From: Ectobius pallidus
Taxonomy: Eukaryota > Arthropoda > Insecta > Blattodea > Ectobiidae
Assembly (NCBI GenBank): GCA_964059195.1
Contig: CAXKWD010000005.1
Location: forward strand, 97,911,882-97,975,881
Reading direction: 5' to 3'
DNA length: 64,000 bases
Each line of letters starts with the position of its first letter. The first letter of the stretch is position 1. Below are positions 1-10,342 of this stretch, in pieces. The position numbers and the translations under genes were made by a program. The notes below the pieces were generated by a model. The model worked only from the letters and a program-made list of their open reading frames with translations. It searched no databases and was not told the origin of the DNA.

Positions 1-142
1 ACGGGACTTGAAAGACTGTGATGTTGGAATTGATCTGTTGTAAAATTCAAGTTGTTTCTTCTATGCGCATGTAAAGTGCGTAAATTTTATCTTCAAAGTG
101 TGTGCACTTATTGTGTTTACAAGTGATTAATGTTAGCAGTGT

Positions 143-762
143 TATTACCGTATTTTACGGACCATAAGACACACTTTTTTACCTTGAAAACAGAGCCATC
201 AAAGTTGGCTGCGTTTAATGGTCCGAAGTACACTAAAAAAAATTAAAATTATGGTAAATACTGCCGGTAATACCATAGTTACAAACAGGGTGTTATAAAC
301 GTTTAGTTACAAATTTTGTGACAGACTGTACGTAAGTGAACTTATTACAATCGTAAAATGAGGGTAGCTGGAAGTCAGGTTTACAATACGAAAAGAAGGG
401 AATGTTGAGTTCTTTTATATGAAAGGAGTTTTTCTCCACCAGGTGGATTAAATAAAAGCAATTGACCTCTAAACAGCCTAGTCCCATTACACTTACTTTA
501 TGCTGAAAATTCGTTTCAGTTGTTAAAATTTACGCCATGCTTCTGTACAGAAGAAATTTTTGTACAACGCAGGTTTTAAGTTAGAAATGATTAGCAGTGA
601 TTCTATTGTACAAGGTTATAATTGTTTATGCTGAAGTATATTATCCTCTTTAAAGTTTTTGTTTAAAATCACATTAAATTTATTTTCCTTTAAATTTCCA
701 TCCTAAAATCAAGGTGCGTCTTATAGTCCGGAGCGTTTCATAGTCCGTAAAATAGGGTAATA
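143..762. mobile_element. MITE with TIR around ACCGTATTTTACGGAC
   Basis: Imperfect terminal inverted repeats bound this 0.6 kb block. The left end reads TATTACCGTATTTTACGGAC and the right end, reverse-complemented, reads TATTACCCTATTTTACGGAC. Both continue into an ATAAGAC[AG]CAC stretch. There is no coding capacity. The architecture suggests a non-autonomous cut-and-paste element. I could not find a clean target duplication, so the superfamily is left open. Confidence 0.6.
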
Positions 763-1083
763 CTAATTTTTCGCGCAATATATGCAATTAATGGCAATGA
801 TTTAAAAACATATTTTCTTTCGAATCCAGCTGATGTTTGACCTCCTCTCTACTTTTTACTGTCTAATCGGTTCAAAACGTATTATGTCCAGTAAATCGGT
901 TCAAAACGTATTATGTGTAAAATTAAAACTAAAATATAATGCTCGTTAATTGAAAACCAATTTCAGTTTTTGGGGATTCTGAAACATTACCTTAATATCT
1001 AAAATTTCACGTCTTAGTTTTGCAGATATACTTCCTGGTTAGGGAGTAAATCGTTTTTCGTCTTTCCTGAAAAATGTTAACTT

Positions 1084-1515
1084 GTGCACTTAATACGTTT
1101 TGAAACGATGCTCCTCAAATATCTCGGGCCATCCCTGTTTAATAGATTACCAAATTCCATAAAGGCACTCCCTATAAATAAATTCAAGGCGACTCTCGAT
1201 AACTGGCTGAAAAATAAAGTATTTTACTCAGTACAAGAATTCATTGACTGCGATTACACAACACTGACACATGCCCATTGAACTGTTTATTGTATTATTG
1301 TATCATTATTATATTATTATTGCATTATTATTATTGTATTACTATTATTGTACTTGTATTATTATTATTGTATTATTGTATCACTAAACTGTATTGTATT
1401 ATATTGTATTGTAATTGTATTGTATTGTTTTGTATTGTATTGTACAACAAACTGACGAGACCGATTGCAACTCAAAATTGCCTAAAGGTCAATAAAAGCT
1501 ATCTATCTTATAAAC
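1084..1515 (+). pseudogene. LINE 3' end: C-terminal tail of a CR1/Jockey-like ORF2 plus 3' UTR
   Basis: The frame around 1084-1281 reads LGPSLFNRLPNSIKALPINK followed by FKATLDNWLKNKVFYSVQEF. This matches the usual C terminus of APE-type LINE polyproteins and is clearly similar in pattern to the end of the intact LINE at 26770-26863 (LYNKLPEALKEI, then CFYGVNEFLED). After the stop there is a TATTG/ATT-rich simple stretch (1286-1445), then AATAAAAGCTATCTATCT, a plausible polyadenylation-like end with a short tandem tail. Everything upstream is missing, as expected for 5' truncation. Confidence 0.65.
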
Positions 1516-1954
1516 ATAATTTTACAAATCCAAGCTGTATTTATATAGCTACAAGGAGAAGAGAGCTGACATTAATGCTTGCTAATAACTCGAAGAGCGG
1601 AAATAAATGTTGGTGAAGTGGATGAGTTTTGAAAAGACGATTGACTACTAACATTGTCAAGAGCCTTTGCTGGCTATGACGTTTCCCGTCAAACTCCCTA
1701 CGTCATTCTATCAGAAAAGCAAAGTTACATTGAAGATAGTATAATTTCGCTATTATAAAATATATATTATTTAAAATGGAATCTAGAAAGTGACGAATAG
1801 CTGTTCAACATAAAACCAAATTTATGAACTTTAATTCACACTGAAGTAAAACACTCGAATCCTGCAATCCATTGCTCTATCCATTAATAAATGTTTTCTA
1901 TATTTTTGTTTAGGCATTTTGTAGTAATGGAACTCTTTGCTTGGTTTAGCAGCT

Positions 1955-3301
1955 TTATTAAGTGCCAGTATGGTACTTTATGAGATTGTGTGTGGGATAA
2001 AAAATGTCTGTCCGTCTGTCTGTCTGTCTGTCTATCCGTCCGTCCGTCCGTCCGTGTGTCTGTACGCGCCATAAGTCAAATACGCTTTTTCGGATTTTCA
2101 TGAAACTTGCAAAACAGGTTTATAATGTCTATGGGAATAACCCTATTGATATTGAACCAAATCGCTTCACCGGTACCGGAGTAATGCCCAATTTAGTGCC
2201 TATTTCAAATACGCTGTATAGGATTTCCATGAAACTTGGTATACGCATTTATGACGGCCATGAGAAGTGCTCTATTGAATTTGAACCTAATGTGTTGACC
2301 GGTACCGGAGTAAAACCCAATTTAGTGTCTATTTTAAAGGCGCAATAACTCAAATACGCTTTATCGGATATTTATGAAAGTTAGTATACGCATTTATAAT
2401 GTCCATGGGAAGACATCTATTGATATTCAACCAAATCGGTTGGTCAGTACCGGAATAATGCCCAATTTAGTGCCTTTTATGTTAATATATGAGAAGTCGC
2501 GATAACTCAAATATGCTTTATTGGATTTTCCTAAAACCTTTTATACCCATTTATAATGTACATGGGAAGACGCCTACTGATATTGGACCAAATCGGTAGA
2601 CCGGTACCGGAGTAAAACCCAATTTAGTGTATATTTTAAAGACGCTGTAGTTCAAATACGCTTTACCGGATTTTTATGAAACTTGGTATACACATTTATA
2701 ATGTTCATGGGAAGACGTCTATTGATATTGGATAAAATCGGTTGACCTGTTTCGGAGTAATGCTCAATTTGCTGCCTATTTTATGATAATATACGTATTC
2801 GAAAGAATTTATTAAAAAAAAAAAGCAAATCAGTTATCTTGACAACATAGTCAATTTTTTTACTGTGATATTATAAGGCTTTGAAAATTAAAATACAGTT
2901 AGCTATGACCAAAAACACTATTGTTTTACATGCGCTTATCCAACTAGACCGTTAAACTGACCCAGGTGGCCGAGATGGTATCGTCTTGGCCTCACATTCT
3001 GGAGTTCCATGGTTCAAATCCAGAAACCGGCCAATTTCACTTTTTTCTGGTATTTATATGTGAGTGTGGGATTGTCAAGATATCACAAATCTATACAGTT
3101 CAGTTGATGCTGGAAGATTTTAATAAGATTTTTTTAAAACTAGACCTTTGTTCTTCCGTAAGGCCTGCTTAATGAATAAATCTGGAGCTTAACTTGGAAA
3201 TCAATTTAAAAAAAAAACATATTCTGCATATCATAATTGCAATCATAACTGATTAAACAAAAACATACTGGCACATTTTTTACATCAGTTTACCTGATTT
3301 T
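1955..3301 (+). repeat. TTATTAAGTGCCAG repeat family, copy 1 (expanded)
   Basis: This is the longest of five copies in the window, all on the + strand. It starts TTATTAAGTGCCAG and ends CAGTTTACCTGATTTT. A (TCTG/TCCG)n tract follows the head at about 2004-2056. A module starting TCAAATACGCT, running through CCATGGGAA and ending near a CCGGTACCGGAG block and CCCAATTTAGTGCC, is present five times (about 2076, 2215, 2350, 2517 and 2652). The other copies have it once, which explains 1347 bp against about 710 bp. A tRNA-like segment lies at 2951-3136. The ORF across the modules is not a credible gene. Confidence 0.8.
2951..3136 (+). repeat. tRNA-like (SINE-type) module embedded in repeat copy 1
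   Basis: TGGCCGAGATGG at 2967-2978 fits the Pol III A-box consensus TRGYNNARNNGG. GGTTCAAATCC at 3011-3021 fits the B box with one tolerated change. The segment resembles a tRNA-Ser/Leu head and is followed by non-tRNA sequence. It is bracketed by AACTAGACC (about 2942) and AACTAGACC (about 3138), like target-site duplications. Equivalent modules occur in the copies at about 12655, 27680 and 53420 but not in the copy at 7057-7294. It is not a functional tRNA: no acceptor stem closes. Confidence 0.65.
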
Positions 3302-4512
3302 ATTTTTATTCATAACCTGCAATAGCTAACAGGAAAATTTATAGCGTTCAAATTAGCCGAAATATTATTCTAAAGTGAACGTTAATTTTCCGACCAGCCA
3401 ATCCGCAAGGGATATTACCTATAACATTTTGTCGTGGGGTGTTTACTGTGACTAGGAGTAATGTGTAATAAGTAAATTATAAGTGGAATGAAATACGATT
3501 TATTACAGATGTAATTAAATGTAAACACAACCATAGTGTCTCGGGCTGTTGCATTTACGCCCATAACACACTGTATTTTCTCATGATATTGTCATGGCAG
3601 CAATAAACAGACCTTAAGGTATGTCGATGCTGAAAGAACACAAGTGCATAATCAAAATATTTTCCACTATGCCTATGAAGGTAAAGGTGAACAGGTCAAT
3701 TTAGATGTCAGTCTTTCATTTTTGGTTAAAGTTTCGAGATTATACAAAACACACAAGTACAAAATTTATTGAAATACTGCATTTTTATTCTCTTATTGAT
3801 AGCTTAGTAGTCAAATAGCCTGAGCATCTTGATTCAGAGTACAGACTAACAATTACAGACCGAATTATTTTTTTTATCTACCCAGGGACATCGAAATGTG
3901 TTGTAGTCATTAAAATCTATAATTGAAAACCTATTATATCATTTTTATACCCTTAATATTACCACATTATAACAAAATTAATATGTTTAATGCAAGAGAG
4001 ATCCACGCGAGTCTTATATAGAAAGTCTTAGGCCTACTCTTCTACAGCAAAAATAGATTTCACCGTTATGACCTACAATGTCGAGGAATGAAGTAGAATA
4101 ATACTATCAAGAGGTAAACTGATGTGCCAAAGTGCCAGGTGGAACTATTGAGCTTTAGACCATGGTTTCTTGAGAAAGATTAATAAGCAAATGTGAAGGA
4201 ATATGTGGAATAACTAGAATATTAACGAACAAATTTTTAACAAATTCGTCACGTCAACAACAGGCTATTCCTTTTTTTTTGTCAAAATATCTGAAGCCGT
4301 ACAAATACGCAATTAACTAAAAATAGAATTCAAGGTTAGTTTTGGAGGGGAAAAATTTAAAGTCAGAACTTTTTTGAATATTTCCGTCAGTTACAGACTA
4401 TAAGCTGTAAGCATACCAAATTTCAAGTTTCTGGCTCATCTGGAAGTGGGGAAACAATTATGTTAGTGAGTGAGTTGGCCATGCTGCATTGTATTATGCT
4501 TCGGATGTATGC
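3302..4512. other. Unassigned AT-rich stretch
   Basis: I see no gene, repeat termini or motif I can name here. It contains one TAGGCCTA octamer at 4029-4036 and a T-run near 4270. Confidence 0.5.
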
Positions 4513-4520
4513 GTTAAAAG

Positions 4521-5100
4521 TAGGGATGGGTCCTCGATACTTTCGATACCTCGATACTTGCATGGTATCGGCTTCGAGCGATACTTCAGAAAACTAGCTC
4601 GATACTTTTTCGATACTTTGGTAACGCTGCAATTCAAGGAAATGCGGTATCTCTTTCTGCTTTTAGTAGTCTACTAAATACAGTAACTACTTATTTTTCT
4701 CCTTGAAATGGACTTTTCGACTTTTAAAATCCAAACAGAAGAGATTCTTAATTGTTCCGTTTCCTGTCAAACGTTTTAATAACAACCAACAAGCAAGCTG
4801 AATGTCCAAACCCCATTGTAATTTTTGAACAAAGATTTGTAAGTCGACTGTTTCTAAAACTAATTTTAGTTTTAATGTAGAGCTTAACAAAATTATAGGC
4901 TACTGATGTTATTAAATTTTACCTAAACTTAATTAAATATGCACAATTAATTTATTTATTTGGTATTAGAGTACTCTCAACTTTTAATTTTTAATGTACC
5001 TATTTTGATAGGTACCTAAATGTTGATGGTATCGAGTATTGAGGAAAAAATCATGTATCGGTATCGAGTATCGAGAAAATCTGGCATCGACCCATCCCTA
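4521..5100. mobile_element. hAT-like MITE with 8 bp target duplication GTTAAAAG
   Basis: The 580 bp element begins TAGGGATGGGTCCTCGATAC and ends with TCGACCCATCCCTA, so its outer ends are inverted repeats. GTTAAAAG occurs at 4513-4520 and again at 5101-5108, an exact 8 bp target duplication as expected of hAT transposition. Subterminal TCGATAC/GTATCGA motifs recur densely near both ends (4530-4620 and 5030-5080), typical of transposase-binding arrays. There is no transposase. Confidence 0.85.
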
Positions 5101-5126
5101 GTTAAAAGTAAGACTTGATTAGGTAT

Positions 5127-5409
5127 TTATTAAGTGCCAGAATGGTACATTATGAGATTGAGTGGGGGACGGTAAAAGGTCTGTTTGTCTGTTTGTCCGT
5201 GTGTCTGTACGCGCGATAACTCAAATACTCTTTATCGGATTTTCATTAGACTTGGTATACGCATTTACAAAGTCCATGGGAAGAAGCCTATTCATATTGG
5301 ACCAAATCGATTGACCGGCACCGGAGCAATGCCCTAATTAGTGCCTATTCTATAGTAATATATTAGAAAGAATTTATCAAATGCAATTCCGTTCTTGTGG
5401 CAACATATT
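5127..5409 (+). repeat. TTATTAAGTGCCAG repeat family, copy 2, left part
   Basis: The left half of a copy with head, one module and the CCGGAG-like block (5314-5330). It breaks at CAACATATT. Its right half continues at 7057, so a 1.65 kb element has inserted here. Confidence 0.8.
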
Positions 5410-7056
5410 TGGTGGTATAAATAAGACCAAGCCGCGGCTCAAAACTCACTAATTCATAGCAGCTGCTTGGTTTGGTATAAATAAAAGGCGGCTTCCTCAA
5501 CCACCTGCCTAGCCGTTGCTCAACGACCTTGACAGCTCAGCCGCTGCTTAGGATTTGGTATAAATAAAACTAAGCCGCGGCTGTCTGTTGGTAGCAGCGG
5601 CTTGCTTTTTTCTGAGGCACCTCATTTGCGGACTCAGCTTGCTCAAGTGAAGTTTTTAATCGTATTGGCGGGGTTCATGGGGGTGATTTTTTAACCAATA
5701 TGAGTAATTTATAAGGAACGTAAGGATTATGATGTGCACAGATGTAAAGAACCGGTTGTACAATAAAATTGTAAAACATGTGTAACTTAACTTTGTTACT
5801 TTTCTTTATTATAATAATAATAATAATAATCATGAAATAATACATCATTATAAGTCTAACACATTCTCATATTTTACCGTTATCAATATGAACTAAAATA
5901 TTTCAAACGTGAATAATTCTTTTAACACTATTTCAAATTGTAATGCTGTAAACTAAATAACTTCAAATCTATTATGTAGCAAGTAGATTCAAAACGAACG
6001 TATTTTATGAATTAATTATGGAAAATAATTAAATATTAATAAAAGAACTACATATATATGTAGACCTACCTTCTTTACTAATAGCAAAACATATTGAAAT
6101 AAAAATGGAAACTCCATCCTCTTACAAAGCTATTTTATGTGGGACAAAATAAGCTGATCTGAACAAATCTCACACCCTTAAAAGCTTATCCGGGTTTGTT
6201 TGTCTTGCTATCAATTTGACTATGCCCCCTCTTCAAACAAACATAAATACTTGGAGGGAATGAAAGAAACGGGGTAGAGCACCAGCTTTTAGACTCTTCA
6301 GTTGTACAGTCTGCACAAGAGCAAACTATTAAAACTGCTACGATTATAAAATATCCTAATTATTTACCTAATAGGTACTAAGTATACTTGTGATTTTAGG
6401 ACAATTGCCTACTCTGTTAAGTATTATTTAAAATGTTAAACTATAATACGTTTCTATGACGGTACAAGTAAGCAAAATATCGAAATGTGCTTATTAGTAT
6501 AAAATGTTAACTTTTGTTTATTAAAATTAAGTAAAATTATATCTGTCTACTGTTTTAGTTAAATGCTTAATTCATTAATTTACAAGCCTAAACATAATTT
6601 TTAGTGCCCTAAAATCAAGGTTTTCTAATAAAACATGAATACTAGAGAATACTGTAGGAGAAAAATTCCTCTGACACTGGGGCTTGAACCCAGGACCTTT
6701 TAATACTAGGCCTAGAGATGTAACAACTACTAGGACATGTTCACACTCTCTTGTCTCTTTCCTTTCTCCCAAAGTAGCTTTTCTTTCTTTAAATTCAATA
6801 CTTTTATACATTATATACTGAAATTTAAATTTTAAATCGGTCACAGACAGTCAAGTGGCATGTTTATTTACACAGCTGCATGTGCCGAGCGGTATGGGAT
6901 GCAGGTGTCCAAGCACTTGCTACCAGTAGCCTGAGCCGCGGCTATGCAAGGAGGGGAAATTTTTTATTTATTTGAAACAGCCAGCCGTTGCTAGATTCTC
7001 AACCTTCTCATAAGCAACGGCTAGGTAGCAGTGGCTTTCTTTTATTTATATCACTC
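5410..7056. mobile_element. Non-autonomous transposon with CCGCGGCT subterminal repeats, inserted in copy 2
   Basis: The ends are imperfect inverted repeats: TGGTGGTATAAATAAG at the left, and GAGTGATATAAATAAA as the reverse complement of the right end. Three direct GGTATAAATAA motifs near the left end (about 5412, 5473 and 5558), with AAGCCGCGGCT after two of them, are mirrored by GAGCCGCGGCT, GCCGTTGCT and AGCAACGGCTAG near the right end (about 6930-7030). Comparison with other copies of the host repeat defines the insertion and suggests an ATT target duplication (5407-5409 and 7057-7059). The superfamily is uncertain: a 3 bp duplication would fit PIF/Harbinger, but no transposase is present. 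Confidence 0.65.
6655..6735 (-). repeat. tRNA-derived SINE fragment
   Basis: On the - strand a B-box-like GGGTTCAAGCCCC (within GGTCCTGGGTTCAAGCCCC) is followed by AGTGTCAGAGGAATTTTTCTC. The same B-box region and GTCAGAGGAATTTTTCTC tail occur in the fuller SINE at 50008-50112, so these are one family. The A-box half is eroded here. The copy lies inside the transposon at 5410-7056. Confidence 0.6.
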
Positions 7057-7294
7057 ATTGTTTTACAGTATTCATATACGGCTTTGAAAGTTGTAATACA
7101 GATAGCTTTGACAAATAACGTTACCCAAATATTCCTTCACATTTGCTTATCAAACCAGACTTTTGTTCTTCCAAAAGCCCTGCTTAATGAATCGATCTGG
7201 AGCTTAACTCTGAAATCGATTAAAAATAACTTAATTTCTGCATATCATAATTAAACATTCTGGCACTTGGTTACATCAGTTTACCTGATATTTT
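7057..7294 (+). repeat. TTATTAAGTGCCAG repeat family, copy 2, right part (lacks tRNA module)
   Basis: It resumes at ATTGTTTTACAG and ends CAGTTTACCTGATATT. Between CTTATCAAACCAGAC and TTTTGTTCTTCC it lacks the tRNA-like segment of about 190 bp seen in the other copies. It therefore looks like either an empty site or a precise deletion. Confidence 0.75.
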
Positions 7295-7599
7295 TTAAGA
7301 TAAAGAGAATTAAGAAACAAAGCATGCGAATTCGCGATTAGAAATTAAAAACTCATAAATTCGCAATCAACTGTACAGTCTTCAATGAAAGCACATTAAA
7401 CATCGCGAGTGATTCTTGACTAGAAGTGTTAGTCAGTCGTCAGTGATACCCAAGCTTCGGACACATTGAGTTTCTATCATCAAAGGCATTTCTGGAAAAC
7501 TTTGAAATCCTCCTGCTTTGTTCAGCAGTATCAATCTGTAAAGGTCTATTCTTGTCTATATTCTGTTAGCTGTGGGATTGCAGTGATTACTGAAATTAT

Positions 7600-7720
7600 T
7601 CCACTATTTACTATGATTGCTCAGGTAAGCGCGGCAATGAACCTTCGGGTTTCATAAAATAGATAATAATCCTTTATCTTGCTGAGGAATTGTCTATTGC
7701 CATTGAGTAAGTATTTACTA
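7600..7720 (+). pseudogene. 3' end of an RTE-like LINE (AAMNLRV C terminus)
   Basis: Reads IAQVSAAMNLRVS followed by a stop. The 3' UTR (ATAAAATAGATAATAAT, then CTTGCTGAGGAATTGTCTATTGCC) is repeated in inverse orientation at 49230-49330, next to a longer piece of the same polyprotein. Only the last residues and the 3' UTR survive. The 290 bp before it show nothing recognisable. Confidence 0.6.
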
Positions 7721-7913
7721 CGATTGCTCAAAATATAGACTCGGTTTACTACATTATGCAACGAGTCTATAAGGTCGCTTTTTAACAACAGGGTCAACAA
7801 AGATCACAATAATAATTAGGCTAATACATTAATATTAATATTGAGTAAGTGGTACAAGAAGTATCTAAAACACATATACTATGCTAACTTGAAATTTAGT
7901 AAAGGGCACTACA

Positions 7914-9475
7914 TCTATATTAATAAAAGGAAGTGTCTGTCTGTCTGTCTGTCCGCGATGCCCAGCGAAATATACTGAACGCAGAGATCTGAAATTTTAT
8001 ACATAGGTGGACTAAAGGGTCGGAATGTGCACCTCGAAGCCGGAATTTTAATTTTCGCTTTCGTTCGTGAGTTATGAGTGAAAAACTGGCAGAAAACGTG
8101 CATTTTTTTGCGTTTTAGAAGCATCAGTTTCAGTAATAAATTTCAATATCAAATCACTTACAGATGGCTTTGGCTATTTTTGTCATCATACCTCATACCT
8201 TGGAAATAAAAGCAACGCGATCGCTTGATTTTGTTAGTCCATCCTAGACGATTCATTTGTTTAGAGTGTCAAGGCCCACAGACATATGACATTTTCAACC
8301 TACACGGAAGAAGGATAATCAACCCTAAATATTGTAACAAGGGCTCGTCGGGGTTCAAAATGAGAACACCGAGTTTATAATTGAAGGATGGAGGTTTCTT
8401 TATTTCCTACAACAATTAACAATACAGCCAGAAAACTCCAGACTATTCGCCAGTTCACTGTCCTGTTCAGTGCTCACTCTCCTGTGCTCAGTCCCAATTA
8501 CAGCACTGTTCCAGTCCAATCCAGATCATCCCACGTCGCGCCGGTCAACTCCACAGTCCTCGCTGCCGCTGTGCGATCCACCCGTCGCGCCGAGTTCCCC
8601 GGGACGGCACTACCTCAGCCCAGATCAGCTCACCAGCTCTTCCGTTCACCCTTCCCTCCGGTCACTAGTTCCCCGTTGACTAGCTATTCCGCTCTCGGGT
8701 CCCTCCGGTCACTGGCTCCTCAGCTTCCCAAGACACACTCACTTGAGGCCGCGCTGATCAGTCCTCTCCGTCCAGCTCACCCTCTGACGCTGACGCTCGC
8801 CGCTACTCACGGACTGCCTCTCTGACTGTTCCCTCGTTGACCCTCCGGCTCTTCACGGACTGCCTCTCCTCTGATGTACTGACTCTTCACTGTACTGAGC
8901 TCTCCTTGACTGACTGACTCATCACTCCTCGTTGCCGTCTCTGACTGACTCTCCTTGACTGAACTGACTGACTCTGCTCGCTCGCCGCCCTTATATAGGC
9001 CCGCCGAATGTTCCCGAGTCGAGATCTGGAAAGCTCCGCCCGCGTGGAATCTGGAATGTGCGCTGCGTTGCGCGGGCGCACCCCATAGCGCGAGCTCCTC
9101 CCTACAGGCCTTCCCCCCGCGAAGCGTAGTCCAATAGCCGTGTCGCTGTCACGCCCACTGGCGCTAGTCTGCCGCCCGTCCACTAGAAGGGCCGCGATGT
9201 TTCCAGACCCCGTCGTTCTAGTTCCTTCTGGGCTTTGTCACAATATGGTCAAACATTGTTCGATTTGAACGAAACTCACTATACAGGGGTTTTCTGGGCC
9301 AAGGAACTCGAATCTGAGGTCGCTTTTACCAGGGGACGCTACCTAATCGTGGAATGCACTCCACGTGATTTAGGTGTTAATAATTATAATGATTTAACTA
9401 TGCTCTTAATTTTTAGTTTTTAATTTTTCAAACAATTATCGCGGGGGAAGCCGCGGGCACATGCGGGCACATGCT
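7914..9475 (+). mobile_element. Helitron-type element 1, split by a solo LTR
   Basis: Begins with TCTATATTAATAAAAGG, the Helitron TC start, after a host A. The internal sequence (CGATGCCCAGCGAAATATAC, GCACCTCGAAGCC, GAACTCGAATCTGAGGTCGC) is shared with the next element. The 3' region reads ATTATCGCGGGGGAAGCCGCGGGC then ACATGC, i.e. the hairpin that precedes Helitron ends, with a short GGGCACATGC duplication. The terminal CTAG is lost where element 2 begins. It codes no Rep/helicase, so it is non-autonomous. Split by the LTR at 8333-9242. Confidence 0.8.
8333..9242 (-). mobile_element. Solo LTR (Gypsy-like), 910 bp, ATAT target duplication
   Basis: This GC-rich insert sits inside Helitron 1. 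On the - strand it starts TGTGACAAAGCCC and ends GGGCTCGTT-type sequence closing with CCCTTGTTACA, so it is bounded by TG...CA with short inverted ends. ATAT flanks both sides (8329-8332 and 9243-9246). The - strand also shows CTATATAAGGGCGG at about 8985-9001, followed by repeated AGTCAGT (TCAGT initiator-like) motifs, and GGAAATAAAGAAACC near its 3' end (about 8395). These are a promoter and a polyadenylation signal in the proper LTR order. There is no internal region: a solo LTR from LTR-LTR recombination. The ORFs in it (for example 8388-8825) are not genes. Confidence 0.85.
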
Positions 9476-10227
9476 GTTTGTCTGTCTGTCCACGATGCCC
9501 ATCGAAATCTACTGAACGCAGAGATCTGAAATTTTAAAGATAGATGGACTGAAAGGTGGGCGAATGCACCTCGAAGCCGAATTTGTAATTTTAGCTTTCG
9601 TTCGCGAGTTATGAGTGAAAAACTGGCAGAAAACGTGATTTTAGCGCTGTCGAAGCATCAGATTTCAGTAATACATTTCAATGTCAAATCAATTGCAGTT
9701 GGCTTTGGCTATTTTTGTCATACCGTGGAAATAAAAGCATCGCGATCGCTTGAATGTTGTAAGCCCACGCTGGTCGATTCATTTGTTTAGAATGTCAAGG
9801 CCCGTAGACATATGAAATTTTCAACCTACACGGAAGAGGGATAACATAGACCTAAATATGGTTAAACATCGTTCGATTTGGACGAAACTCACTATACAGG
9901 GATTTTCTGGGCCAAGGAACTCGAATATGAGATCGCTTTTACCAGGCGACGCTATCTAATCGTGGTATGTAATCCACGTAATTTAGATGTTAATAAATAT
10001 AATGATTTAACTATTATGCTCTTAATTTTTAGTTTTTAATTTTTGAAATAATTATCGCGGGGGAAACCGCGGGCGCCTTTACCAGGCGACGCTATCTAAT
10101 CGTGATATGTAGTCCACGTGATTTAGGTGTTAATAAATATAATGATTTAACTATTAGGGTTATGCTTTTAATTTTTAATTTTCAAAATAGCCTAATTATC
10201 GCGGGCGAAGCCGCGGGCACATGCTAG
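9476..10227 (+). mobile_element. Helitron-type element 2
   Basis: Directly abuts element 1 and repeats its whole body, starting at GTTTGTCTGTCTGTCC, so the first bases are missing. The 3' end is complete: ATTATCGCGGGCGAAGCCGC then GGGCACATGCTAG|T, with a 5 bp CGCGG/CCGCG hairpin about 10 nt before CTAG. A block of about 140 bp before the end (TTTACCAGGCGACGCTATCT and onward) is duplicated in tandem at about 9932 and 10075. There is no Rep/helicase ORF. Confidence 0.82.
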
Positions 10228-10286
10228 TTAAATATAAAAAGGACTGGAAGTAATTTTGCAACTATTAAACCTTGAATTAATTAATT

Positions 10287-10290
<4 letters not shown>

Positions 10291-10338
<48 letters not shown>
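10291..10338. repeat. (TA)n microsatellite
   Basis: An almost pure TA run of about 48 bp sits just outside the left end of the next TIR element. Confidence 0.95.
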
Positions 10339-10341
<3 letters not shown>

Positions 10342-10342
10342 A

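Noticed and set aside
1278..1616. 112-codon Ile/Leu-rich frame resembling a membrane protein
   Set aside because: Produced by the TATTG/ATT simple-sequence 3' UTR of the LINE fragment.
2004..2348. 114-codon frame with repeated segments
   Set aside because: It reads through the TCTG tract and tandem modules of the dispersed repeat, and other copies do not preserve the frame.
2967..3021. Possible functional tRNA gene
   Set aside because: A and B boxes are present but no acceptor or anticodon stem closes, and the segment is repeated as part of a dispersed family.
8388..8825. 145-codon Pro/Ser-rich frame and overlapping frames at 8470-9183
   Set aside because: They lie wholly inside the solo LTR. 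The open frames result from its high GC content and lack of AT-rich stops, and no domain is present.
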